From Senegalia massiliensis (GTDB lineage: Bacteria > Bacillota > Clostridia > Tissierellales > SIT17), in NCBI RefSeq assembly GCF_009911265.1, contig NZ_QXXA01000016.1, positions 35,063-99,062 on the forward strand: a stretch of DNA of 64,000 bases. The letters run 5' to 3'. The notes under the pieces are model-generated. The model saw only the letters and a program-made list of their open reading frames with translations, did not search any database and had not been told where the DNA came from. A program made the position numbers and the translations under genes. Below, piece after piece: positions 39,607-48,816 of the stretch. Numbering within the stretch: the stretch's first letter is position 1; each line of letters starts with the position of its first letter.

Positions 39607-40596
39607 TTGAAAATTTTATATTTTACTGATACCCATATAAGAGGTACTACACCTAAAAATAGAAAAGATAACTTTTTAGATACATTAGAAAATAAATTTA
39701 ATGAATTAGTAAAGGTCATTGAAGATAACGACATAGATTATGTTTTACATGGTGGTGATTTATTTGATAGACCAGATATATCTCCTTCTATTGTAAGAAA
39801 GTTTGCAATGATATTAAATAAAATAAAGATTCCAATATATTCCATCGCAGGTAACCATGATATATATGGTCATAATCCAAACACTATAAATAGGACTATG
39901 TTAGGCTTGTTTGATGGCATAGGAATTCTAAATCTTATAAATGAAAATGATAGCATAGTTATTGAAAAAAATAACCTTAAAGTTCAAATTACTGGTAGTC
40001 CATATAAATATGGGATAGATTCAAGTGATGATAAATCTATGTATTTATTAGATAAAAGAAATGAGTCTGTAGATTTTGCAATACATTTAACTCATGGAAT
40101 GCTATTAGATAAACCTTTTATTAAAGGAGTTCCTCATACATTAATTGATGATATTATACATACCAAAGCAGATATCACTTTATGTGCTCATTATCATTCC
40201 GGGTTTGGAATAAAGGAGTATGATAATAAATACTTTATCAATCCAGGAAGTCTTGTAAGGATAACTAATAGCTTAAAAGAAATAGATAGAATGCCTAGAG
40301 CAGTTATAATTGATCTAAATAATAAAACTATAAATTTAGATTTTTATTATTTAGAAACAGCTCAAAAGGGTGAAGATGTATTAGATAGAAGTATTGTTGA
40401 GAAAAATATTTTTAGAAGTGAAAAGATAGTACAATTTAAACAATCAATAGATTCTTCTCAAGATTTTGATAAATTAAATATAAACCATATATTAGATAAT
40501 CTAATGAACACAGAAAATATTGATGAAAACATAAAAAAAGAAGCAATAAAAAGAATTGAATATGCTCAAATAGAACTAAGTGGAGAAGATGATTAA
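39607..40596 (+). CDS. SbcD/Mre11-like metallophosphoesterase
   Basis: A 329-residue calcineurin-fold phosphoesterase with a TTG start (site GAGGTG). All metal motifs are seen: Asp8/His10 (FTDTH), Asp51 and Asp54 (GGDLFD), Asn83-His84-Asp85 (GNHD), His163, and His195/His197 (CAHYH, where most have GH). The C-terminal part (about 265-329) is helical and could bind the ATPase partner. The next gene begins with ATG immediately after the stop and encodes an SbcC-like ATPase half, so this is most likely the nuclease of an SbcCD-type complex. Confidence 0.85.
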   Translation: MKILYFTDTHIRGTTPKNRKDNFLDTLENKFNELVKVIEDNDIDYVLHGGDLFDRPDISPSIVRKFAMILNKIKIPIYSIAGNHDIYGHNPNTINRTMLGLFDGIGILNLINENDSIVIEKNNLKVQITGSPYKYGIDSSDDKSMYLLDKRNESVDFAIHLTHGMLLDKPFIKGVPHTLIDDIIHTKADITLCAHYHSGFGIKEYDNKYFINPGSLVRITNSLKEIDRMPRAVIIDLNNKTINLDFYYLETAQKGEDVLDRSIVEKNIFRSEKIVQFKQSIDSSQDFDKLNINHILDNLMNTENIDENIKKEAIKRIEYAQIELSGEDD

Positions 40597-42039
40597 ATGA
40601 AATATATAACTAATATAGAAATAAATAATTTTCAATCCCATAAAAATACCAATATTAATCTTGAAAATGGTTTGAATGTAATAGTAGGTCCATCAGACCA
40701 AGGTAAAACTGCAATAATAAGATCTATAAAATGGGCACTATATAATGAGCCTCTTGGAACTTTTTTTATAAGACATAAGGAAAAAGAAGCATCTGTAACA
40801 TTAACATTTAATACTGGTGAAAAAATTAAACGTCTTAGATCAGATACTAAAAATATATATGTATATATAGATTCTGAAAATAATCGGGAAGTTTATGAAG
40901 GTTTTGGACATAGTGTACCTATTGACATAAAAGAAAAAATAAATATAAAGAAGATATATTTAAATGATAAAGAATCAAATGCTATAAATATAGGAGAACA
41001 ATTAGAAGGACCCTTTCTAATATCTGAAAAAAACTCTACAAGAGCAAATGCTATTGGAAGATTAGTAGGAGTTCATGTAGTAGATAAAGCAGTAAAAAAC
41101 ACTATGAAAGATGCTAGAAATTTAACTATAAAACGTAAATCTTTAAAAGAGGATATAGAAATATTAGAACAAAAACTAAATGAATATTCTTATTTAGATG
41201 AGTTAGAAAGTAATTTAATTAAATTAGAAACTTTAAAGGATATAATTCAGTATAAGCAAAATTTATTAGACAAGTTAAAAGATATAAATGATAAATACAA
41301 AAAATACAATGAATTAATAACTAAATATAAAAGTATATTGTCCAATTTAAATAATTTAGATAAATTAGACAATTTATTAAATGAACTCAATAAATATTTT
41401 TTTAATTTTAAAATTCTTTCCAAATTAAAAGAAAAGCATAAAAATATTAATATGGATATATTTAAAAATAAATCTATTTTAGACAATTTACAGCATATAA
41501 ATATATCTATGGACTTATTGAATAGTTTAGATATGAAAATAATTAAGTATAATAAATTACTAAACTTAAATAGAAAATATAACTTATTAGTAGATAATAT
41601 AAACAAATCACAAGTTTTAATAATAAAATTTCAAGATATAGATTATTTATTTAGTTTATGTGAAGAAATTAAATTAATAAATAATAGTTTAACATTATTA
41701 AATAATTTAAAAACATCATATAATAAAGTAGTTAATAGTATTAATAAAGGAGAAAAGTATACTAATAAATTTAATGATATAGAATTAGTAAATAGTATAT
41801 ATGAAAAAATATATGAAAAACAAAAAGAATTTTCATATATGCAAACTATCTCAAAAAAAATAAATAAGTTAAGTATAGAAAAAAGAAATGCTAGTTTAGA
41901 AATCAAAAATGAAACACATAAAATAAATATATTATTGGATAAATATAAAACTTTACTCAAACACATTGAAAAATGTCCACTTTGTTTTAGTTCAATTACA
42001 AATGAAGATTTAAATAAAATAATTGAAAATTTATCTTAA
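40597..42039 (+). CDS. SbcC/Rad50-like ATPase, N-terminal half ending in CxxC
   Basis: A 480-residue protein with an SbcC/Rad50-type N-lobe: ITNIEINNFQSHKNTNINL, Walker A GPSDQGKT (31-38), and a Q-loop region around 130-145. From about 165 to 455 it is a long Leu/Lys/Asn-rich coiled coil. It stops 17 residues after a CPLC motif (460-463) that looks like the zinc hook at the tip of Rad50. There is no signature, Walker B or H-loop here; those are in the separate protein at 42328. Starts directly after the nuclease gene and is followed 16 bases later by a small coiled-coil gene. Confidence 0.85.
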   Translation: MKYITNIEINNFQSHKNTNINLENGLNVIVGPSDQGKTAIIRSIKWALYNEPLGTFFIRHKEKEASVTLTFNTGEKIKRLRSDTKNIYVYIDSENNREVYEGFGHSVPIDIKEKINIKKIYLNDKESNAINIGEQLEGPFLISEKNSTRANAIGRLVGVHVVDKAVKNTMKDARNLTIKRKSLKEDIEILEQKLNEYSYLDELESNLIKLETLKDIIQYKQNLLDKLKDINDKYKKYNELITKYKSILSNLNNLDKLDNLLNELNKYFFNFKILSKLKEKHKNINMDIFKNKSILDNLQHINISMDLLNSLDMKIIKYNKLLNLNRKYNLLVDNINKSQVLIIKFQDIDYLFSLCEEIKLINNSLTLLNNLKTSYNKVVNSINKGEKYTNKFNDIELVNSIYEKIYEKQKEFSYMQTISKKINKLSIEKRNASLEIKNETHKINILLDKYKTLLKHIEKCPLCFSSITNEDLNKIIENLS

Positions 42040-42055
42040 CAAGGAGCCGATATAA

Positions 42056-42313
42056 ATGGAAAATAATGAAAAGAAACTATCTGAATTAAAAAATGACTTA
42101 GAAAGAGCAAAAAATTTAAAATATAAAGCTGAAGCTAGACTTGAAAATTTGAATAAACAACAAGAAGAATTAATATCAGAACTTAAAGAACTAGATGTAA
42201 ATCCTGATGAACTAGACAATGAAATTCAAAACTTAGAACAAGAAATAAATAATCTTTTTAAAAAAGCTAATGAACTTTTACCAAAAGATATTTTAAATTC
42301 AAATTTAAAATAA
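42056..42313 (+). CDS. Small coiled-coil protein of the split SbcCD cassette
   Basis: An 85-residue acidic, almost entirely helical protein with heptad-like repeats (LENLNKQQEELISELKELD, EIQNLEQEINNLFKKA). Strong AAGGAG ribosome site. It sits exactly between the two ATPase halves and could act as a linker or as part of the missing return arm of the coiled coil. I do not recognise a named family. Confidence 0.75.
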   Translation: MENNEKKLSELKNDLERAKNLKYKAEARLENLNKQQEELISELKELDVNPDELDNEIQNLEQEINNLFKKANELLPKDILNSNLK

Positions 42314-42327
42314 TAAGGAATGATACT

Positions 42328-42975
42328 ATGTTATCTATGATAGAGCTTGATAATAATATAAAAAAATTAAGAGATATCTATTCTTCTGAAAAAGGAAAAA
42401 AAGATGCAATAGAACAAGAAATACTAGATAAAACAACTAAAATAAGTACACTAGATAATGATATAGATGTATTAGAAAAAACTAATATATTGCTACAAAG
42501 AACTAGTGAATATGCTCGTGAACAATCTAAATATCAAATAGAAAATTTAGTAACTAATTGTTTACAGTATATCTTTGACGAAAATATGGAATTTAAAATA
42601 GAAATTAATGAAGCTTATGGTAAACCTAATGCAGAATTTTATGTTATAACAAATGGAGTAGAAACCATAAAAACGAAACCAGAAGATTCAAGAGGTGGTG
42701 GGATAATAGATATAATTTCTCTCGCTTTAAGAATCTCTTTTTTACAAATTCATAATCCTAAAGTATTTGGGCCTTTAATATTAGATGAGCCTGCAAAACA
42801 TGTTAGCGAAGAATTTATTTTTAATGTTTCAGAATTCTTAAAGCAAATATCTGAAATGTTTAATAGACAAATAATAATGGTAACTCATAATAATCATTTA
42901 GCATCTATAGCTGATTTAGCCTATAGAGTAGAGTTAAATGGGATAACAAGTGTTGTAGAAAAAGTAGAAAATTAA
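42328..42975 (+). CDS. SbcC/Rad50-like ATPase, C-terminal half
   Basis: A 215-residue protein: coiled coil at about 5-65, then a Rad50-type C-lobe. The ABC signature region reads KPEDSRGGGIIDIISLALR (118-136), Walker B is PLILDEPAKHVSEEF (149-163) and the H-loop is MVTHNNH (184-190). It lacks any Walker A, which is on the protein encoded at 40597, so the two must combine to make one ATP site. Its coiled coil is much shorter than that of the N-half. A weak terminator overlaps the stop. Confidence 0.85.
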   Translation: MLSMIELDNNIKKLRDIYSSEKGKKDAIEQEILDKTTKISTLDNDIDVLEKTNILLQRTSEYAREQSKYQIENLVTNCLQYIFDENMEFKIEINEAYGKPNAEFYVITNGVETIKTKPEDSRGGGIIDIISLALRISFLQIHNPKVFGPLILDEPAKHVSEEFIFNVSEFLKQISEMFNRQIIMVTHNNHLASIADLAYRVELNGITSVVEKVEN

Positions 42976-43000
42976 TTGAGAATTATTTTCAATTAATTTT
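42972..43000 (+). terminator. Probable terminator of the split SbcCD cassette
   Basis: TTAATTGA and TCAATTAA form an 8-bp stem with a 9-base loop, then TTTT. It overlaps the stop codon. Confidence 0.6.
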
Positions 43001-43007
43001 TATCAAC

Positions 43008-43036
43008 TTGACATATATATGAAAAAATAATAAAAT
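43008..43036 (+). promoter_or_regulatory. Promoter of rny
   Basis: TTGACA (43008-43013) and TAAAAT (43031-43036) with a 17-base spacer. Confidence 0.8.
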
Positions 43037-43124
43037 AAAGTCGGGCGATATTAAATTATACATTATTTTTTGATATTATTTAATGAAATTGTAACGAAAC
43101 TTGAAAAATTAATAGGAAAAGGAG

Positions 43125-44678
43125 GTGCTTCCAATTTTAGAAGGGATAATCCCAGTAATTATAGCTATTATTACACTTATTATTGGTGTTTTTATTGGTA
43201 TATATATACGAAAAGTAATTGCTGAAGGAAAAATTAGAACTGCTGAAGAAGAAGCAAAGAAAATAATTGAAGAAGGTTTAAAAACAGCTGAAACAGCTAA
43301 AAAAGAATATCTTATTGAAGCAAAAGAAGAAGTTCATAGAATGAGAAGTGAAATAGAAAAGGATAATAGAGAAAGAAGAAATGAAATTCAGAGACATGAA
43401 AAAAGATTAGTTAATAAAGAAGAAATTTTAGATAAAAAAAGTGATTCATTAGAAAAGAAAGAAGAATACTTTAATAGAAAATTAAAAAATGTAGAACAAA
43501 AAGAAAAAGAAATTAATCAAATTCATGAAAAACAAATATCTGAATTAGAACGATTATCAGGTTTGACATCTGAGCAAGCTAAAGAACTACTATTAAGTGA
43601 TATTAGAAAAGAAATAAATCACGAAGCAGCAATAATGATAAAAGATATTGAAAATAAAGCTAAACAAGAAGCAGAAAAAAAATCCAGAGAGATTTTATCG
43701 TATGCAATTCAAAAATGTGCTGCAGATCATGTAGCTGAAACAACAGTTTCTGTAGTAACCTTACCTAATGATGATATGAAAGGTAGAATTATAGGAAGAG
43801 AAGGGCGAAATATAAGAACCTTAGAAACGCTTACTGGAATAGATCTTATAATAGATGATACGCCAGAAGCTGTAATACTATCAGGTTTTGACCCTATAAG
43901 AAGAGAAATTGCTAGAATAGCATTAGAAAAATTAATATCAGATGGTAGAATACATCCTGCTAGAATAGAAGAAATGGTTGAAAAAGCAAAAAAAGAAGTT
44001 GACAATCATATTAAAGAGGTAGGCGAACAAGCTACTTTTGATACTGGAATACATGGTCTTCATCCTGAAATACTTAGGTTACTAGGTAGACTTAAATATA
44101 GAACAAGTTATGGTCAAAACGTCTTAAAACATTCTATAGAAGTATCTCACTTAGCCGGTATAATGGCTGCGGAAATTGGAGCAGATGTAAGAGTTGCTAA
44201 AAGAGCAGGATTACTCCATGATATTGGAAAAGCTGTTGATCATGAGGTAGAAGGACCGCATGTAGCTATAGGAGTAGACATCCTTAAAAGATTTAAGGAA
44301 AACAAAGATGTTATTCATGCTGTTGAGGCACATCATGATGATGTAGAAGCATCTAGTGTAGAAGCAATATTAATTCAAGCTGCTGATGCTATATCTGCTG
44401 CTAGACCTGGAGCTAGAAGAGAAACTTTAGAATCTTATATAAAAAGGTTAGAAAAACTAGAAGAAATATCAAACTCATTTGAGGGTGTAGAAAAATCATT
44501 TGCCATTCAAGCTGGTAGAGAAGTAAGAATAATTGTAGATTCTAACTTAGTTAGTGATTTAGATATAGTTCATATAGCTCGTGATATAGTAAAGAGAGTT
44601 GAAAGTGAATTAGACTATCCAGGACAAATTAAAGTAAATGTAATAAGAGAATCAAGAGCAATAGATTATGCTAAATAA
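43125..44678 (+). CDS. rny: Ribonuclease Y
   Basis: Membrane-tethered endoribonuclease that starts mRNA decay in Gram-positives. About 517 residues: N-terminal membrane helix ([18 protein letters not shown]), a long coiled coil (30-200), KH ([17 protein letters not shown]) and HD domain ([27 protein letters not shown]). The start is uncertain: a GTG at 43125 lies in the AGGAGGTG itself, with a weaker AGGAAAAG upstream, while an ATT at 43134 would sit at the ideal distance from AGGAGG. Confidence 0.95.
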   Translation: MLPILEGIIPVIIAIITLIIGVFIGIYIRKVIAEGKIRTAEEEAKKIIEEGLKTAETAKKEYLIEAKEEVHRMRSEIEKDNRERRNEIQRHEKRLVNKEEILDKKSDSLEKKEEYFNRKLKNVEQKEKEINQIHEKQISELERLSGLTSEQAKELLLSDIRKEINHEAAIMIKDIENKAKQEAEKKSREILSYAIQKCAADHVAETTVSVVTLPNDDMKGRIIGREGRNIRTLETLTGIDLIIDDTPEAVILSGFDPIRREIARIALEKLISDGRIHPARIEEMVEKAKKEVDNHIKEVGEQATFDTGIHGLHPEILRLLGRLKYRTSYGQNVLKHSIEVSHLAGIMAAEIGADVRVAKRAGLLHDIGKAVDHEVEGPHVAIGVDILKRFKENKDVIHAVEAHHDDVEASSVEAILIQAADAISAARPGARRETLESYIKRLEKLEEISNSFEGVEKSFAIQAGREVRIIVDSNLVSDLDIVHIARDIVKRVESELDYPGQIKVNVIRESRAIDYAK

Positions 44679-44705
44679 AAAGAAGGGGTTTTCCCTTCTT
44701 TTTTT
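44677..44705 (+). terminator. Rho-independent terminator after rny
   Basis: AAAAAGAAGGG and CCCTTCTTTTT form an 11-bp stem with a 5-base loop, continued by T residues; it starts in the stop codon. Confidence 0.92.
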
Positions 44706-44781
44706 ATTATATTTATTATGATAAGCTGTATACTATAAGGGTATAATACTATATTATAATAGTATATAATGGAGGAGTAAT

Positions 44782-45603
44782 ATGAAAAAAGCAGACTTAC
44801 ATATTCATACTACTAAATCAGATGGCAAATTAACACCAAGTCAAGTAGTTGATGAGGCTATAAAAAATGATATTAATGTAATAGCTATAACTGATCATGA
44901 TACAATAACAGGTATAGATGAAGCAATTGAAAGAAGTAAATTTTATACTAATATTAAAGTTATTCCAGGAATAGAATTCAGTACTATATATAAAGATAAA
45001 GAAATTCATTTATTAGGCTATTTTATTAATTATAAATATGATAAACTAGTAGATTTAACAAATAAAATAAAACAACATAGGTTTGAAAGAGCAAAGAAAA
45101 TAGTAGATAAATTAAATGATTTAAATATTAATATTACTATAGATGAAGTAGTTAAAGAATCTCAAGGAAAGAACATTGGGAGACCTCACATTGCAAGGGT
45201 TATGATTAAAAAAGGTTATATAAATCATATATCAGAAGCCTTTGATAAATATATTGGTAAAAACAAAAAAGCTTTTATAGAGAGATATAAACTAAGTCTA
45301 AAAGATGCAATAGATATTATTCATGAGTGTAATGGTATAGCAGTTTTGGCACATCCTATATTATTAAAAATTCCTGTAAAAGAATTATTAGATGATTTTA
45401 ATATAGATGGTATAGAAGTATATCATTCAAAACAAACAAAAAGTGATTCTAAAATGTATTTAAAAATTGCTGATAACTATAATTTATTCATTACAGGTGG
45501 CTCTGATTTCCATCACCTTGATAATGATGATAACATTATTATTGGTAGTAGTTATATAGATATAAATGATATTAAAGAAATATTAAGTAAATACAATTAT
45601 TAA
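44782..45603 (+). CDS. PHP-domain phosphoesterase
   Basis: A 273-residue PHP protein like YciV/RnaA and TrpH. Metal ligands are seen in KADLHIHTTKSDGKLTP, AITDHDTITG, PGIEFSTIY, AVLAHP and TGGSDFH. Relatives are 5'-3' exonucleases or nucleoside 3',5'-bisphosphate phosphatases; the exact substrate here cannot be decided. Start has a GGAGGAG site, preceded by an AT-rich inverted repeat (44747-44766). Confidence 0.87.
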   Translation: MKKADLHIHTTKSDGKLTPSQVVDEAIKNDINVIAITDHDTITGIDEAIERSKFYTNIKVIPGIEFSTIYKDKEIHLLGYFINYKYDKLVDLTNKIKQHRFERAKKIVDKLNDLNINITIDEVVKESQGKNIGRPHIARVMIKKGYINHISEAFDKYIGKNKKAFIERYKLSLKDAIDIIHECNGIAVLAHPILLKIPVKELLDDFNIDGIEVYHSKQTKSDSKMYLKIADNYNLFITGGSDFHHLDNDDNIIIGSSYIDINDIKEILSKYNY

Positions 45604-45616
45604 GGAGATTTTAAAA

Positions 45617-45988
45617 ATGACAAAAACAAGAAATAGACAATTTCCTTCTAAGTTAAGTACTACACAATTTGTCAAGTTATATATACTTCATTTACTTAAT
45701 GAAAAAAGTTATTATGGAAATGAAATAATAGATGAAATTAAAAGACGTTTAAAAAACAATTGGGAACCTTCTCCAGGAATGATTTATCCACTTTTAAGAG
45801 ATTTAGAAGAGAAAAATCAAATAAGTGGATGGTGGGAAGAACCTGATAAACGTTCAATAAGACATTACAAATTGACTGATGAAGGTTATAAACACTATAA
45901 TAAAATAAAATTATTATATAAGGATAGTTTGATAGATTCTTTGACAATTATAGAGTCAGCATTAAGCGATATTTATAATGAAAGTTAA
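45617..45988 (+). CDS. PadR family transcriptional regulator
   Basis: A 123-residue winged-helix protein with the PadR core: LYILHLLNEKSYYGNEIIDEIKRR, SPGMIYPLLRDLEEK, and RSIRHYKLTDEGYKHY. PadR proteins usually repress a nearby exporter or stress gene, but none is adjacent here. Lies 13 bases after the PHP gene (site AAGGAG) and is probably co-transcribed. Confidence 0.88.
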   Translation: MTKTRNRQFPSKLSTTQFVKLYILHLLNEKSYYGNEIIDEIKRRLKNNWEPSPGMIYPLLRDLEEKNQISGWWEEPDKRSIRHYKLTDEGYKHYNKIKLLYKDSLIDSLTIIESALSDIYNES

Positions 45989-46094
45989 GTTTTATTAATT
46001 ATTAAATATAAAAAAAGGATTTTTAAAATAATAATAGAATCTTTTATATGTAGAAACATTAATTATTATAATAAAATTAACATGGAGGGTTATA

Positions 46095-47285
46095 ATGAAT
46101 TTAAAATTATCAGAAAAAATATCTAGTATTTCACCATCAGTTACATTGGAAATAACAGCAAAAGCAAAACAAATGAAATCAGAAGGTATTGATGTGATTG
46201 GCTTCGGAGCAGGAGAACCAGATTTTAAAACTCCAGAAAATATTAGAAAAGCTGGGATAGAAGCAATAAAAGAAGGGAAAACGGGTTATACTGCAGCATC
46301 AGGATTAAAGGAACTTAAAGATGCTATATGCTATAAACTTAAAAGAGATAACAATTTAAGTTATAGTGCTGAAAATATAATAATATCTGACGGAGCTAAA
46401 CATTCACTTTTTAATGCTCTTTCATCTATACTAAATCCAGGTGATGAAGTTATAATTCCTATTCCTTATTGGGTAAGTTATCCTGAACTAGTAAAATTAG
46501 CAGATGGAATACCTGTAGAAGTAAATACTCCAGAAGAAAATGATTTTAAATATGATATAGATATTTTAAATAATGCATTAACAAATAAAACAAAAGCACT
46601 GATCTTAAATAGTCCAAGCAATCCTACAGGTACAATTTATTCTAAGGATGAATTAGAAAAAATTTCGAAATGGGCAATTGAAAATAATATATTTATAATT
46701 TCTGATGAAATATATGAAAAGTTAGTTTATGATAATAACACTCATATAAGTATAGCTCAATTAAATGAAGACATAAAAAAACAAACGATTGTTATAAATG
46801 GTATGTCTAAGGCTTATGCTATGACTGGTTGGAGAATTGGATACGCAGCAGCTCATAAAGATATTATCAAATTAATGAGTAATTTACAAAGTCATTCAAC
46901 TTCAAATCCTCCTTCTATGAGTCAATATGCAAGTATAGAAGCTTTAAGAGGAGATGAAAAAGCTATACATGAAATGAAGAAACATTTTACTGAAAGAAGA
47001 AATTATATGGTTGAAAAAATTAATTCAATTAAATATCTAAGTTGCAAAAGTCCAAAAGGTGCTTTTTATGTAATGGCAAACATATCTAAATTAAAAGGAA
47101 AAACAATAAAAGGTAAGAATATAGATAGTTCTATACAATTAGCAAATATGTTATTAGATGAGGCTCATGTAGCAGTAGTTCCTGGCTTGGCTTTTGGAAA
47201 TGATGATTATATAAGACTATCTTATGCAACTTCTCTTGATAATATAAAAGAAGGTCTAAATAGAATAGAAGAATATATAAAATAA
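46095..47285 (+). CDS. Pyridoxal-phosphate aminotransferase, aspartate type
   Basis: A 396-residue class I/II aminotransferase of the AspB type: GFGAGEPDFKTPENI, TGYTAASGLKELKDAI, NSPSNPTGTIYSKDEL, and PLP-lysine in VINGMSKAYAMTGWRIGYAA. It probably interconverts aspartate and oxaloacetate or a similar amino acid pair; substrate preference is not visible. ATGGAGGG ribosome site, strong terminator after. Confidence 0.9.
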   Translation: MNLKLSEKISSISPSVTLEITAKAKQMKSEGIDVIGFGAGEPDFKTPENIRKAGIEAIKEGKTGYTAASGLKELKDAICYKLKRDNNLSYSAENIIISDGAKHSLFNALSSILNPGDEVIIPIPYWVSYPELVKLADGIPVEVNTPEENDFKYDIDILNNALTNKTKALILNSPSNPTGTIYSKDELEKISKWAIENNIFIISDEIYEKLVYDNNTHISIAQLNEDIKKQTIVINGMSKAYAMTGWRIGYAAAHKDIIKLMSNLQSHSTSNPPSMSQYASIEALRGDEKAIHEMKKHFTERRNYMVEKINSIKYLSCKSPKGAFYVMANISKLKGKTIKGKNIDSSIQLANMLLDEAHVAVVPGLAFGNDDYIRLSYATSLDNIKEGLNRIEEYIK

Positions 47286-47306
47286 TATTAGTAAAAAAAT
47301 AATATA

Positions 47307-47357
47307 AAAATAAAAACAAGTTTACATAATTAAATTATGTAAACTTGTTTTTATTTT
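47307..47357 (+). terminator. Very long-stem terminator after the aminotransferase
   Basis: A perfect 25-bp stem (47307-47331 with 47333-47357) around a single central base, ending in TTTTTATTTT. It can work on both strands. Confidence 0.9.
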
Positions 47358-47773
47358 GTTATAATTTAAAATATCGGAATGAGGTTATAAAGGTATCAAC
47401 GGAGAAATAATAAAGTTTTATGCAAGATATAGAATAATTTATAATGGTTTAATTAATATATAAAAGCACCATCTAGTTTAAAATAAAAATATATTAATAA
47501 TTAGAATTGGATGATTTATAAAAAAGTATTAAAATAAATATGTTAAAAGCATTATAAGAACATATAAGCTAATTTAAATGTCTAACTATGTAATTGTATG
47601 TAGAACTTATTTATATTCTTTAAAAGAGAATATAAAAGCTCGAATTATGGAGGTATATAATTTTATGTTGAATTATATACATTAAGAGCAGAATATCGAC
47701 ATGAAATTATTATAATGAAAATTCATACTAAAAAATAAAAAAATAGACCATAAATACTATATTAATCTATATT

Positions 47774-47807
47774 CTAATGTCACAAAATTATCATTTTGTG
47801 ACATTAG
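47774..47807. promoter_or_regulatory. 15-bp inverted repeat next to the recombinase promoter
   Basis: CTAATGTCACAAAAT and ATTTTGTGACATTAG flank TATC and pair perfectly. It ends one base before the -35 hexamer of the promoter at 47809. No T run follows, so an operator is as likely as a terminator. Confidence 0.6.
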
Positions 47808-47808
47808 G

Positions 47809-47837
47809 TTGAAAAAATGAACTGAAAAATGTATAAT
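47809..47837 (+). promoter_or_regulatory. Promoter of the Xer-type recombinase
   Basis: TTGAAA (47809-47814) and TATAAT (47832-47837) with a 17-base spacer, 20 bases before the gene. Confidence 0.75.
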
Positions 47838-47856
47838 TGATTGAGGAGGTTTAAAA

Positions 47857-48816
47857 ATGGATGACATACCAATTATATTAGAAGATTTCTTAAACTATTT
47901 AGATACAATCAAAGGAAAATCACAAAATACAATTAAAGAATATTATTATGACTTAAGGACATTTTTAAGATTTATAAAAAAAAGATATAGATTAGTTAAC
48001 AAAGATGTTCCGTTTAACGATATAGAAATTGAAGATTTAGATATAGATATAATAAAAAAAATAAATTTACAAGATTTATTTGCCTTTCTTTCTTTTATAA
48101 ATAAAAATAGAGATAATTCAACAAATACACGAGCTAGAAAAGTTGCTAGCATAAGATCTTTTTTTAAATATTTACATAATATAGTAGAGTTAATAGATAC
48201 AAACCCTACCCTTAACTTAGAAACACCAAAATTAACAAAAAGACACCCATCATACCTTACTCTAGATGAATCCCTTACACTAATAAATAGTATTCAAGGC
48301 GAATTCAAAGTTAGAGATTATGCAATAATAATGATATTCTTAAATTGTGGTCTTAGACTATCTGAATTAGTTAGTATTGATATTGATAGAATAAAAGATG
48401 ATACTCTTACGGTTATAGGAAAAGGCGATAAAGAAAGAACCATATATTTAAATGAAAGTACTTTAGAAGCAATAAAAAAGTATTTAGAAATAAGACCTAC
48501 AAAAAACATTAAAGATAAAAAAGCTTTATTTTTAAGTAAAAGAAAAAACAGGTTAAGTGTTAGAGCTGTACAACACTTAGTAAAAAAACATTTAAACAAC
48601 GCAGGTTTAGATCCTGATAAACTTTCAACTCATAAACTAAGACATACTGCAGCTACTCTTATGTATAAACATGGAAATGTGGATATAAGAGCTTTACAAC
48701 AAATACTTGGTCACTCTAGTGTTTCAACTACACAAATATATACTCACTTAGACGATGAAAAACTAAGACAAGCTGTAAAAAGTAATCCTTTATCTAAAAA
48801 TACCAAGAAAAATTAA
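47857..48816 (+). CDS. Tyrosine recombinase, XerC/XerD-like
   Basis: 319 residues: N-terminal SAM-like DNA-binding core (EDFLNYLDTIKGKSQNTIKEY) and C-terminal catalytic domain with the whole set Arg167 (NCGLRLSEL), Lys189 (GKGDKERTI), His259 and Arg262 (STHKLRHTAA), His286 (ILGHSS) and Tyr295 (TQIYTHL). Length and the lack of neighbouring integration genes favour a chromosome-dimer-type Xer protein over a phage integrase. It faces the yneA-like gene; the two stop codons overlap by four bases. GAGGAGG ribosome site. Confidence 0.9.
   Translation: MDDIPIILEDFLNYLDTIKGKSQNTIKEYYYDLRTFLRFIKKRYRLVNKDVPFNDIEIEDLDIDIIKKINLQDLFAFLSFINKNRDNSTNTRARKVASIRSFFKYLHNIVELIDTNPTLNLETPKLTKRHPSYLTLDESLTLINSIQGEFKVRDYAIIMIFLNCGLRLSELVSIDIDRIKDDTLTVIGKGDKERTIYLNESTLEAIKKYLEIRPTKNIKDKKALFLSKRKNRLSVRAVQHLVKKHLNNAGLDPDKLSTHKLRHTAATLMYKHGNVDIRALQQILGHSSVSTTQIYTHLDDEKLRQAVKSNPLSKNTKKN

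Larger units (their letters stand above)
47358..47856. other. Long AT-rich intergenic region with hairpins, no gene recognised
   Basis: No supportable reading frame on either strand. Three inverted repeats stand out: TTATATTCT (47611-47619) with AGAATATAA; GTATATAATT (47653-47662) with AATTATATAC (47671-47680); and a 15-bp stem at 47774-47807. A TATAAT-like hexamer precedes a stretch of normal base composition at about 47374-47405 (CGGAATGAGG, GGTATCAACGGAG). It could hold a non-coding RNA or be a decayed gene; I match it to no known riboswitch or RNA. Confidence 0.5.

Noticed and set aside
47650..47690. Short frame MEVYNFMLNYIH as a leader peptide
   Set aside because: Twelve codons without ribosome site or downstream gene; the bases form a hairpin instead.
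47857..48816. Tyrosine recombinase as a phage or ICE integrase
   Set aside because: No excisionase, repressor, att repeats or cargo nearby; size and catalytic set fit a Xer protein.
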